Assembly: GCF_001540865.1 (NCBI RefSeq)
Contig: NC_033629.1
Coordinates: 11,612,060 to 11,676,059 of the forward strand
From: Ananas comosus
Taxonomy: Eukaryota > Streptophyta > Magnoliopsida > Poales > Bromeliaceae
DNA: 64,000 bases
Direction: 5' to 3'
Positions 45,701 through 56,661 of the stretch are shown one piece after another. Under the pieces are notes generated by a model. That model searched no databases and was not told the DNA's origin. It saw only the letters and a program-made list of their open reading frames with translations. How positions within the stretch are numbered: position 1 is the first letter of the stretch; each line of letters begins with the position of its first letter. The translations under genes were made by a program, and so were the position numbers.

Positions 45701-48403
45701 TCAAGCAGTGAAATCGATCACGAAACGGTAACGAACGTCGTTCTTAGCTAGCCTATTTAGCGCCTGGTTAATGTAATCTGGTTTAATAAGCTCAATGTCG
45801 CATGTAATGTTGTGTTTCGCACAAAGATCCATCATCTCTTGTGTCTCCTTCATCCCACCAATTAAGCTTCCACTCACCACCCTCTTACCTGCAAAAATCA
45901 CACAAAAATTCACAATGTTTAGAACATTGGTTAAGTTCAAAATGTGGTGACATTGATTAGTTGAAATATCTTGTCCTAATACTTACCAAAGATGAGAGGG
46001 AATGAAGGGAGTTCGACGGGCTCGTCGGGTGCACCGACAAATGCCAACTTTCCTTTCACCTTCAGTAGCTCCAGGATCGGTCCGAGTGAGTGCTTCGCAG
46101 AAACTGTGTCGATAATGTAGTCTAGGGTTCGTGAGCCCGCCTAATGCCGAGGTTTAGGGTTTAGAACCAAATTTAGTAAAGAAAGTCCAGTAAGAACATA
46201 TAGAACTAATCTGAACTATGGTTCGTTTTGACATATTAAATGAAATAACCGTTTTTCTCTAAAAGCTTAAACTGTCAGAAACTGGTGTTTTTTAATTTTT
46301 AACATAGTATCAGAATAGGAGACTCTGAATTCGAGTTTTGTCAGAGTTCTAGCGCTACATAATTTTCTTTCGTTTAATTTAAGCTCACGTGTTGGGCATA
46401 TTACAGAGTCTCAAGTCGACGTGAGGAGGAGTATTAAATATAAACACTAAAAATATCATCCTCTAGTATTTTAGTATCTTAAGCTTTTAGGGACAAAAAA
46501 TCATTTCAGTTACTTCAATGCATCTACTCTTTAAAAGTTTTTATTTTACTATCAAATCCTTCAATTTGTTTAATCGGAGTCATTCGATGTATCTCCGGTA
46601 CTAATCGAGTCTCGGAATGCCAACTTTCGAAGCTTGTTTTAGTCGCGTTAAAAGTGTGTCATAGTTCGAGTTAGTTTTATATGTTTTTCGTCTAATGTTT
46701 ACGCAGTTTGGATTTACCCGCATTGCTTCGGGGTCGGTGCTGACGATGAAGTTGTCGGCACCGAGACGCTCCTTCGCCTCTTTCTCTTTCGAAGGCGACG
46801 TGCTGATCACCGTGACGTGGAGCCCAAAAGCCTTACCGAACTTGACGGCTATGTGCCCCAGGCCTCCGAGGCCGACCACGCCGAGCCTCTTACCGAATTC
46901 GAGCATGTTGAGTTGCTTCATCGGGCTAAACACGGTGATTCCACCACATAGTAAGGGGGCGGCAACATCCAAGGGCAAGTCATCGGGAACACGCACAACG
47001 AACCTTTATAGTAACCACAGAATAGTTAAGCCAATCGTACCAGCACTAAAGCGTCGGATCTATACGAGGAATGTAGCTAGGTACCGTTTATCGGCTACTA
47101 GCATTTCGGAGTAGCCCCCGTAAGTGATGCTCCCGTCCCAGAAGATGCCGTTGTAAGTGAACTGGACCTGCGCGCAGTAGTTCTCCTCGGATTGTTTGCA
47201 GTGCTCGCATTCGAGGCACGAAGCCGCCAAGCATCCGACGCCGACTCGATCGCCGACTTTGAAATTGGCGACATTCGATCCGACCTTAGTGATCACACCT
47301 GTTATCTCGTGCCTAATTTTATTGAGAGTCAAATGTGATCTTATTAGCTTGCTAATAACTAAGATTTAAGGTTAATTCTTAATTTTTATCCGGAGTTTAG
47401 GGAAAATATTACAACTTACCTCCAATTTGGGAACTCTGGCCCAGTGGATTCCAAATCCCCCAAGTTTTTTTGGGCTAGTGCTTTTTGGCAACGTAGGCTT
47501 TTTTCTAAATTATTCAAACTTGGTCTTAAAAATTTTCCTTTTTTCCTCTCTCTCCATGTATAAGAGGTATGAGAATTTTTATGACGGTTTACAAAAGTAG
47601 AAGCTATCGAATCTTCTTTAAGCATTTTGCCATTGCAGAAACTTTTAACTATTTTATTTGCCAAATCGAAAAGTTGGAGACGATAATAACCGAAAGCATA
47701 ACGAAAAGCGAAGCCAGTATGATTACGAGTAGAGCTACTGTGCTATCGGAAGTATTGAGAATCTGGTACTTCCGATTTTTTAGCTCTTAGATCAGTCTTT
47801 TTAATCATTTCTAACTTTTGGATTAATACTATTATCCTATGAGAACCACGCAATCCTAGGGAGGACTGCAATCATCCCAACCGTATAATTCTTGATCCAA
47901 GGTCAAAAAATTGAAAGCATCAAATTCTGTATACTTCCGATAATATAGTAGCTCTACGCATATGATTACAAAATAATCTAAAACTATTAATGGTTTGTGG
48001 GCCAACAAACCCCAGCATAAAAACAAGGTGTAGGCCAAGAGTGCTTCTAGCAGAAGCAGTTGAACATTTGCTTGATTTGGCCCAACTAAGGCATAGTTTC
48101 CGGTGGCCAAAATCACCTGCTTTTATGCTTTACAAGGTTGGATAAAATTCAAAATCTGTTTCAATATTCTTTCTCTAAAAAAAATCACTACATAAAAAAC
48201 ACGTAACTACTTACTTCTCCAACAGCAGTTTCCTCCTCTACTTTGTAGCGTCAAAAAGGAAAATATGCATGTCCAAATTTTTTTAAAAAAATCAAATCAA
48301 ATAAGTTAATACTTTCCAAAGATTAAATGATTTTTTTTTTTTTTGCTCTTTTAGATGAATGGTAGTTGAGTAAAAACTCTATTTATAGTATTTTATCAAA
48401 ATT

Positions 48404-48444
<41 letters not shown>

Positions 48445-50290
48445 TACCCGGGCACAACAGGATACATGGTGATGCCCCAATCATTCCTAACATGGTGGAG
48501 ATCAGTGTGGCACATGCCACAGTACAGCACCTTTATGGTCACATCGTCCACCCCATTCTCCCTACAAAACCCCACACACAACGCCACAAATGTTGTTAGC
48601 GTACAACGACAGTCCCTAGCACAAGTGACAGAAGATTTATTGATCGATGTCTAAGCCACCGTTTGGTTGGGGGTTAAGGGATAGAATAACCCCTTAACCC
48701 CCAATTTATACCCAAACACCACTCTTTTGGGATGGGGTTAGTAAACCCTATCCGAAATCGGGTTAGTGGGGTTTACTAATCCCACTCCCCCTCCCAACTT
48801 TAACCCCACACGCATCCCGAACCCTCACCTTTTTCTTCTTTATCAATCATTAACCCCACTTCCCCTCCCAACTTTAACCCCGTATGCATTCCCAGTTCTC
48901 ACCTTTTTCTTCTTTATCAATCATTATCTTCTTATCCCACCTATTCCAACCAAACACTTTTTTTCACTATCCTACACTAACTCCAACCTCCAATCAAATA
49001 CAAAAAAATTTTAACACCATTTTAACCCTGAACTTAACCCTATCCCTGGAATAGCTACTTTTTCACATCCCATAAAAGTTTTAGTTCGAATTCTAGTTGA
49101 TTCATATTTTCTACTAAGTTTATTTTTTAAAAAATAAACAAAATGAATAATATGCTATCTTTCTCTCGATAATAATAATAATAATAAAGAAATCACAAGC
49201 CTTTACCTTGCTATGTAATTTTTCGGATAAATTGGACATTTGTTATAATTTTTAGTATTATTGTATTCTAAGTTTTCGGACCTACTTTAGTTGTCTAAAT
49301 GTGTTAATAATTAAAATATTATATTTTTTTTATATTAATGATACATCAGTATTTAATTAACTAAATTGAATTGTAAAATTTAATTACAATAATACTAAAA
49401 ATTCAGGCCAGAAATTATAATAAATTAATATTTACATACTAAAGTGTCAAGTGGCTCACAGTTTGAGGACTACATGTGCTGTTTACCCTAATTTTTTTCA
49501 TTAAATAAGTTATATGCTGCCCCTAGTAGTAATAAATTCAGTAGACCCACCGAATATAAAATGCATAAGCTTAATTATTAATATTAGAGTCCCCTGGTCT
49601 CATTGTTCTCGTACTACTGTTTATCTTATTTTCTAGTCTAAAATCTTTAGGTGATGTGTAACTCGTCTAATAATTCCAGCTGAAAATCGGCTCTAATGTC
49701 AAATATAAATTAGTTCATTAATTAAATCCAAACCATCAGCCAAAAAGTTTAAACGCAATTAATAATAGTAAAATCTCTTAGCACTTATATAGTGATGCAC
49801 AATTTTTTTTAAATCTGATGTGGGACTATTGAAACATTTGACTAATGAATTTACTATAACTTAGGTGCAGCTTTGCAAGTCGTAGTCTCTCTTGGCCCTT
49901 ATACTGTGGCACACAATTTTTTTTTTTTGAGAGATAAGTAGTACGCTACTCATTTCGTTTATTTCATTTAGAAATAAACTTAGCTGGAAATGTGAATAAA
50001 CTAGGATTCGAACTTGGGTCTCGGGTACCAACCACCAAATCTTTTGCCATTTCCTCTAGGGACGGTTGGTCTGTGACACACAATATTAATTTTTCATCTG
50101 ATGTGGGACTATTAGGATATCACAGTAACAGAGGAGCAGCTGCAGTTGTGCGGAGTCTATGGTTGAGAGAGAGAGAGGGGGAGAGAGAGAGAGCATACCT
50201 TCTTTTGAAGACAAAGGGAGTGACCTTTCCTGAAGAATCTCTAGCAGCCCATCCTGCCACAGTTTGTGTATGATTTGGTGTTGCCTCCAT
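45701..50290 (-). CDS. CAD-like / mannitol dehydrogenase-type alcohol dehydrogenase, copy 1
   Basis: Six exons on the minus strand: 50199-50290, 48448-48561, 47085-47312, 46718-47003, 45987-46140 and 45701-45888. They total 1062 bp, giving 353 residues with all phases consistent. It is a zinc-dependent medium-chain dehydrogenase. The catalytic zinc ligands are visible as Cys48 (CGMCHTD), His70/Glu71 (PGHE) and Cys164. The structural zinc cysteines are 101, 104, 107 and 115 ([13 protein letters not shown]). The Rossmann motif is GLGGLGH at 189-195. The family oxidises or reduces aromatic or sugar alcohols with NADP(H). The segment [17 protein letters not shown] groups it with ELI3/mannitol dehydrogenase and sinapyl-type enzymes rather than the classical lignin CAD, but the substrate is unproven. 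It forms a tandem pair with 53112-58120. Introns carry SINEs, MITEs and a TRIM-like remnant. Confidence 0.95.
46222..46495. mobile_element. TRIM-like remnant in an intron of CAD-like copy 1
   Basis: It lies in the intron between exons 4 and 5. A short LTR-like segment (ATATTAAATGAAATAACCG, CTAAAAGCTTAAACTG) is followed by TAGTATCAGAATAGG, resembling the tRNA-Met primer site TGGTATCAGAGC. After about 110 bp comes GACGTGAGGAGGAGTATT (purine tract), then a second similar segment starting ATTAAATATAAACACT and running to CTTAAGCTTTTAG. It resembles 2998-3375. Confidence 0.45.
47729..47957. mobile_element. TA-tract MITE, copy 10, in intron 2 of CAD-like copy 1
   Basis: Terminal inverted repeats GTAGAGCTACTGTGCTATCG and CGATAATATAGTAGCTCTAC. 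Internal CTAGGGAGGACTGCAATC and CCCAACCGTATAATTCTTG are in the reverse sense relative to copies 7 and 11. Confidence 0.7.
48403..48443. repeat. (GA)n next to the intron 2 donor of CAD-like copy 1
   Basis: On the coding strand the intron starts GTACTCCTCTCTCTCTC, so a long (CT)n tract follows the 5' splice site directly. Copy 2 has the same arrangement at 56613-56658. Confidence 0.85.
48657..48960. mobile_element. hAT-like MITE in intron 1 of CAD-like copy 1
   Basis: Inverted ends CCACCGTTTGGTTGGGGG and CTATTCCAACCAAACACTTT. The inside is rich in CCCCTTAACCCC phrases and contains a 74-bp tandem duplication (CTCCCAACTTTAACCCC at 48791 and 48865, each followed by CTCACCTTTTTCTTCTTTAT). Non-coding. 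Confidence 0.6.
49075..49175 (+). mobile_element. tRNA-derived SINE, diverged copy in CAD-like intron 1
   Basis: GTTCGAATTCTAGTTGATTC and TATGCTATCTTTCTCTCG are present in plus orientation. Its A-tail has become (ATA)n at 49151-49180. The 5' part is missing. Confidence 0.5.
49919..50073 (-). mobile_element. tRNA-derived SINE, full-length, in CAD-like intron 1
   Basis: Full-length copy: T-run at 49918-49928 on plus, then GTAGTACGCTACTC, CTAGGATTCGAACTTGGGTC and CCTCTAGGGACGGTTGG. It is flanked by CTGTGGCACACAAT (left) and CTGTGACACACAAT (right), a nearly perfect 14-bp target duplication. It lies about 130 bp inside intron 1 from exon 1. Confidence 0.8.
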
Positions 50291-51439
50291 CCCTCTCTCT
50301 CTACTCTCTCTCTTTAGATCTCTCTCTCTCTCTACACACAAAGCAAGAGCAAAAGAGCAAAATGGGGGAGAGAAAGAGCTGTTTGAAGTAGCACTAACAT
50401 ATGGTGTCTTTTACTACTGCAGCTTCCCCTCAAGTGAAATGGTATCAAAGTGATTTTTCTATTGGTATTATTAAAGACTTATTCGTGCCTCTCATGTTCA
50501 TCTTCAATATAAGTAAATGCAAACATGGTTCAGCTGAGGTGAGTAGGTGTAGTGGTCCTACTCACAACTAAATTTTCCCCCGGCCAATTACTGCTTACCA
50601 AAACCAAAAAAAAAATAAAAAAATAATAAAAAAAAAAGAAAAAAAAAGAAGAAGCTAAAAATCACACTTTTATTTCTCAAATTATGAGCCGTGTGAGTAA
50701 ATTTTTTGGCTTAAAACTTTTGAATTGCCATAATTAAATCACACAATTTAATTTAATTATCTAAGTATCGATGTGTCACAAATGTGAAAGTGATGTAACA
50801 GTATTATAATTGATGATGTAATAATAATTAAAATACTAAACAACTCCCACATCGGTGATTTATCAATATTTAATTAAAATAATTAGATTATAAAATTTAA
50901 TTATAATAATTTATAGATTTCAAACTAAAAATTGTAACAAACTAAGACTTGAGGATTGAAGTGCTACGCGCCTCATAGTTTGAGGACCAAAAGTGTAAAT
51001 TATTCCGCCGAAAGAAAATGATTTGGTGGTGTGGTGCATTTTTACATAATTAACCACGAAAAATTTTTGGAGCAAGATAATTATTTTATATTATTTATTA
51101 GTATCAAAATCCAAAAAATTTAATTTATAATTTTTTAATTTAATTTAAATTTATGTGTTCATCCTTATCCACCAACTTAAAATGTGAAAATGTTAAAATA
51201 ACATAATTTATGTGAAAAAAATAAAAAATATATGATTCCTTACCGCGAGAGATCCGTGCAAATTTTTTTTTTTTAAAAATGAAGCATTATTTTATTTATG
51301 GGTATCACGTGCGTGCATATATGGATATGTGATGATGCTTCACTTAATATGTCACAATTTGCAATATTATTATCACTATAGTAAGCATAACAAATATGTT
51401 TTTTTTTTGCATAATTTATTATATTTATGTTTTTAATTA
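50291..51439 (-). promoter_or_regulatory. Upstream region of CAD-like copy 1
   Basis: The 5' UTR is GA/CT-rich (50291-50340). Similarity to the copy 2 upstream region persists to about 50420 (TGGTGTCTTTTACTACT versus GGGGTCTTTTATTATT), but the TATA box seen in copy 2 is not present here. Farther out, 50652-51003 is a stem-loop repeat (left TTTCTCAAATTATGAGCC, right CTCATAGTTTGAGGACC) related to 49213-49493. The rest is AT-rich. Confidence 0.45.
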
Positions 51440-52014
51440 ATTAGTTGGCTAATTTACAGAAAAAATTTACAAGTTTTGAGCTTTTACAAAACCGCACCAT
51501 CTTTTTTGATTCTGCAGATTCGGTTCGAATTTTCAGCAAACTGAACAAAATATCCTTATAACTTTTTCTCTCTCTTTTTTTTTAAAGTTTTTTTTTTCTC
51601 TCTTCGAAGAAAGCGGCGGAGGTGGAGGCGGCAACCGCCGCCTCGCCTCTACGCCTCACGCCCTCGCCCTTGCTCGTGCACCCCCCGCCCTCCTCCCCTC
51701 CGACCTCGCCGAGGCCGCGTCGCGATTTTTTTTTTATTATTTTTTTTCTCTCCAACCATCCTCCACCGCCTCTGCGGTCCTCCGCGACGATAGCGAGAAC
51801 GGTATCGCATCCTTTTCCTTTGCCTTCGCCTTCACCTTCACTGCAACAGAATTTTTACTCGCCAAATAAATCCACCGTCTCCACTGCCGCCGCCGGCGAC
51901 GAAAAGAAAGTGCTTCTTGGGACCAAGAAAAAGTTGGTGCGTGAAGGGTTAGAGAGAAAAAGAGAAGAGAGAATCAATTTTACTTTACTAGTTATTCAAA
52001 GTAAAAAAAACTGA
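51440..52014 (+). mobile_element. Possible Mutator-type end plus captured GC-rich gene fragment
   Basis: 51455-51560 resembles the terminal repeat of the giant foldback element (TTTTACAAAACCGCACC, CTGCAGATTCGGTTCGAATT, TTCAGCAAACTGAAC). Directly after it comes a GC-rich island (51605-51905, GCGGAGGTGGAGGCGGCAAC, CCGCCGCCGGCGACGAAAAG) in otherwise AT-rich DNA, with a 130-codon open frame from 51622. The frame has no recognisable domain. A second terminal repeat was not found. An alternative is the decayed 5' exon of an unknown gene. Confidence 0.4.
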
Positions 52015-52237
52015 AATTAAAACATTTATGAAGAATCAAACAGCAAGGAAGATGATTAACTTTTTAAACTGCTTTTCAAAGAAGCATTGCTTTTGATGGT
52101 CAATAGTTTGTAAACTGCTTTTGTAAAAAGTGGTTGGTGCTGAGCATAAGCTTATGAAAGCTATGGTTAATTTGGGTTTGGGTGGGAATTTTCTAAGTCA
52201 ATGTCAAAGTAAGAAAATGCTATATCAAATTATTATT

Positions 52238-52392
52238 ATTCTTTTTGAGAGAAAGATAGTATGCTATCCGCTTCGTTTATTTTATTTAGAAATAAGCTTA
52301 ACTAGAAATGTGAATCAACTAGAATTCGAACTTGGGTCTCGGATAACAACCACCAAGCCCTTTTGCCACTTGCGCTAGGGACGGTTGGTCCA
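52238..52392 (-). mobile_element. tRNA-derived SINE, full-length with target duplication
   Basis: Minus orientation: GTATGCTATCCGCTTCGTTT, CTAGAATTCGAACTTGGGTC, TGCGCTAGGGACGGTTGG. The direct repeat ATATCAAATTA flanks it on both sides (about 52222-52232 and 52393-52403). Confidence 0.75.
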
Positions 52393-52544
52393 TATCAAAT
52401 TAATTAGTTGATCCGCACAGTGATCCACAATTTGGCCCTAAATTTATAACAAATTTGGAGTTATAATATTTCATATTAGCATTGGATTCTACCTACAATA
52501 TAATTTAGGTAAATATGTACTGAACTTATCTAGCTATCGACCAT

Positions 52545-52855
52545 TTTAAATTGATTATTTAATCTTTCAAAGTTTTGATTTTACTATCTAGTCTTTCAAT
52601 TTGTTTGATTTGAATCAGTCAATGATAATTCAACTTCAAAATTTGAATGCTCTATTAGTCTTTACAAATTTAATTAGTATTTTTAGTATAATTCTTACAA
52701 CTATAAATTTTTTAAAGTAATTAACTTAAATTTTAAAGTCAAAGTATCATTGACTTACTCAAATTAATAAATTGAAAGATTGTATAGTAAAATTAAGATT
52801 TTGAAAGGTTGGAATGCTGATTCAAAATAATCCGTAGTTTAGATATTCTCTATAT
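52545..52855. mobile_element. Stem-loop repeat family, copy 3
   Basis: Left arm TTACTATCTAGTCTTTCAAT and TTTGATTTGAATCAGTCAAT. Right arm in inverted sense: ATTGAAAGATTGTATAGTAA and AAGTATCATTGACTTACTC. This is the clearest copy of the family. Confidence 0.5.
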
Positions 52856-53111
52856 GTTTTTACTTATAACTTATCTTATTGCGAAAGTTAATTAGAGGCC
52901 AAATGTACTAAGCTATTATAAACAAGTATCTATTTCTCCATCCAACAATTACAGCATCAATTGCTGTACTAAGAACCCATAATGTAATTCGAATCATTCG
53001 TTTACATGAGCCAGAATAGGAAATCCAGCATAATTAAAAGCAAATAGTAGATACAAAATATATGACTCTATAATTATACTTTAATAAGAGATTATCCAAT
53101 CTAAGATTGAA

Positions 53112-56100
53112 TCAGAGATTGGATTGAGCAGCGATATCGATCACAAAACGGTAACGAACATCGTTGTTAGCTAGCCTATCTAGCGCGTCATTAATGTAAT
53201 CCGGTTTAATGAGCTCAATGTTGCATGTAATGTTGTGTTCCCCACAAAGATCCATCATCTCTTGTGTCTCCTTAATCCCTCCAATTATGCTTCCACTCAC
53301 CACCCTCTTACCTACAAAATCATACAAAATTTAGGACATTGGTAAGTTAAAAATGCAGTGATTAAGATTAGTTTGCATTCAGATCTTATAATCTCAATTC
53401 TTACCAAATATAAGGGGGAAGGAAGGAAGATCCAAGGGCTTGTCGGGCGCGCCGACGAGCACAAGCTTTCCGTTCACCTTCAGTAGCTCCAGGATCGGCC
53501 CCAGCGAGTGCTTTGCAGCAACGGTGTCGATAACGTAGTCTAGGCTCCTCGAACCGGCCTAGTTCAAAACCAAGGACTCGATCTTAGCTCGAATTTCGCT
53601 CATGATGTACATAGGATATAAGTCTTTGTCGTATCAAGTCATTTTTTATGATACACCATTAAATGTACCTGCATTGCTTCAGGATCAGTACTGACAATAA
53701 AGTTGTCGGCGTCGAGAAGCTCCCGTGCCTCTCTCTCCTTAGAAGGCGATGTGCTGATCACCGTGACTTGGAGCCCGAAAGCCTTACCAAACTTGACGGC
53801 CACATGGCCGAGGCCTCCGAGACCCACCACCCCGAGCTTCTTCCCGGCCTCGAGCATGTTGTGCCGCTTCATCGGGCTAAACACGGTGATTCCGGCGCAA
53901 AGTAGGGGAGCCACCGCATCCAAGGGCAGGTTATTCGGGACGTGCACGACAAACCTTCGTTTCAACCATCAAACAAGCCATCACTATCATATAATCATTT
54001 AAGTTATATGGTATCAGAGTCAGTTCTAAAACTTCTAGTTACCTTTTATCGGCGACAAGCATTTTGGAGTAGCCTCCGTAAGTGACGCTACCGTCCCAGA
54101 AAATGCCGTTGTAAGTGAACTGAGCTTGCTCGCAGTAGTTCTCCTCGGATTGATCGCAGTGTTCGCAGTTGAGGCATGACGCCGCCAAGCATCCGACGCC
54201 GACTCGGTCGCCGACTTTGAAATTGGTCACATTGGCCCCAACCTTTGTGATCACACCAGTTATTTCATGCCTGCAATGTTCTACCAATTTGGTAAGGGTG
54301 ATAGTTCCTAATTTTGATGCAAAAAATGCTATGTATATAATATATTTTACATGAACCCACAATCGCGGTTTCACTGCATTGCGCTATAGTAATGAGAAAT
54401 AGTGCTTTTGACCACCGCATTTGTAGTGCCGCTTAGAACTTCATAACTTTGCATTTCCTATCCCTGTCCCCGTGGGGATCTCCATTCTCGTGAAAATCCC
54501 AGAGATTTTTAAAACATGTGTTAAATTAATTTTTTATTTAGAATTTTTCAACTTAATTTTAATTTTAATTAGTTTAAATTTTATTTGGTTATTCAGTTTG
54601 GTTTTTTATTATGAAATAGTAAGTATAACACATTAAATTACTAAAAATATATAATAATTAAATATTATCGAACTAATTTTAACTCATGTTTTAAAATTAA
54701 ATATATTACGATATTTAATTAAATTAAAAATATAATAAAGATATCTAAGATAGCATTCTATATTTATAAATGAATTAAGAACTATATAATAGACTAATCA
54801 ACAGCTGATAAGTACTAAAATTATTAAATTTGATAAAAATTTCAACCTAAGTAAAAGAAAATTAAAAAAATAAAATTGAGGGGCCTAGCTCAAGAATAAC
54901 CTGTTGGGTTAGTGATATCAAATTCACTTATTAGCCTAATTGGTTTTATTTTGGGTTTGGTTCAACAACTCATGTAATGTGCTAGTTAGTATTTGGTTTG
55001 GACTTTAGTTGACCCATTTGGTATGTTGGGCCAAGTGGAGATAAGAGAGAACTCTTTGGGTTAGAGAGAGGGTGTTCTCATTTTTGCTCTCTAGGTTTTC
55101 CCTTTTCTTGTAATAGAGAAGAGAGGTGTAGAGAGGGTTGGAGAAGGAGCTCTCTTGTTCTTCTTGCTTGATTCAAAGACTTCCAAGGTAGATTGGAGGA
55201 ATTCTAAGAGGTATTCCGAAGCGGGATTCGCGGAATCGGAAGGTGCTTCAAAAAAGGTGTAGCAAGAAGGGATTTCCATTGGAAGGTTGTAAGCCCATTG
55301 TGATAGAGTGGTAATCTCTAACCAAATCTTGTAATCTCCTCATTTGATAATGGATTTGATCTCTCCGTGCCCGTGGATGTAGCCCGGTTTGAGTGAACCA
55401 CGTAAATCTTGTGTTGTTGTTGTGCTTGTGCTTGAATTTTTCTCTTTCAACTTCATTTACTCCAATCTTGCATATTTTGGTTGTGGATAATTTAGATACA
55501 TAATATTTGCTTACTAGTGTGATTAGTATCTTGATAGTGAGGGTTCCGTCATTAGCTCACTACATAACCTATAGCAAAAAATTCTTCATTCATTTTTTCC
55601 GAAAATAACTTAAAAATTTTAGTTTAATTTTTATAAAAATTTAATATTTATAATTAATTTTATATACGGATAAAATTATCATCATTCCCAACCCCGCAGG
55701 AAGAAAAATGTCTCCGAATCTGCTTCATTTGGATCGTGCCCCTGCTGGTTGGCGAGAACATGCATTTTACTGCTATCCCTCTGTGCGGTTTGTCTGCGTA
55801 CAGATGGAGCTGCCGTTGCCGATACATATCATTATTGAAGACCAATTAAAAAAATCGTATGTAGAAATTTTCTGCACACGAACTATACTAACAGGCATCC
55901 TAAATAGGCCCTTAGCTTTATGCTATCGGAAGTATAGAGAATTTGATATTTTTGATATTTTGACTTTGGATTAAGAATTATACAGTTGGAATGATTACGG
56001 TCCCTCCTAGAATTGAATAGTATTTTTAGGATTGAATAGTACCTCTAGAATTGAGTGGTCCCCACAAGATAATAGTATTAATTCAAAGATTAGAAATGAT

Positions 56101-56595
56101 TAAAGGGGCTGATCTAAGAGCTAAAAAGTCGGAAGCATTAGATACTCTATATTTTCGATAGTATAGTAGCTCTAATATATATATACATATGGTTAATTTA
56201 TATAGGTTCTTGTAAATATAGTGAATGACAAATATATCCCTACAAAATTCAACTTTCATATGTTGCCCGTACAAAAGTCCTAATATTTTCAAATATGTCT
56301 CTCTAGTTTGTTACTGTTAGAAAACCGTTAAAAAACTACTTATATTTTCAATTTTGTCATCATAAATATATCCCTCCAAAAATTATAACAATATAATATA
56401 AATAGATAAAAATGTCAAAAATTAACTATGGTCAAATATTTAACCTATAGTTAACTTAATTTTTCTAGCGGATTCTAACGACAGGAATATATTTGAAAAC
56501 ATTAAAATTTTTGTAGGTACAATATATAAAAGTTAAATTTTATAAAAATATATTTATCATTATTATGTTTGACAGAGACTTTTATAAAATTAATC

Positions 56596-56661
<66 letters not shown>

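Noticed and set aside
46222..46495. An additional exon of CAD-like copy 1
   Set aside because: Exons 4 and 5 join in phase exactly as in copy 2; the segment resembles a TRIM remnant instead.
47729..56174. The MITEs in intron 2 of both CAD-like genes as one shared ancestral insertion
   Set aside because: They have opposite orientation and different flanks, so two independent insertions are more likely.
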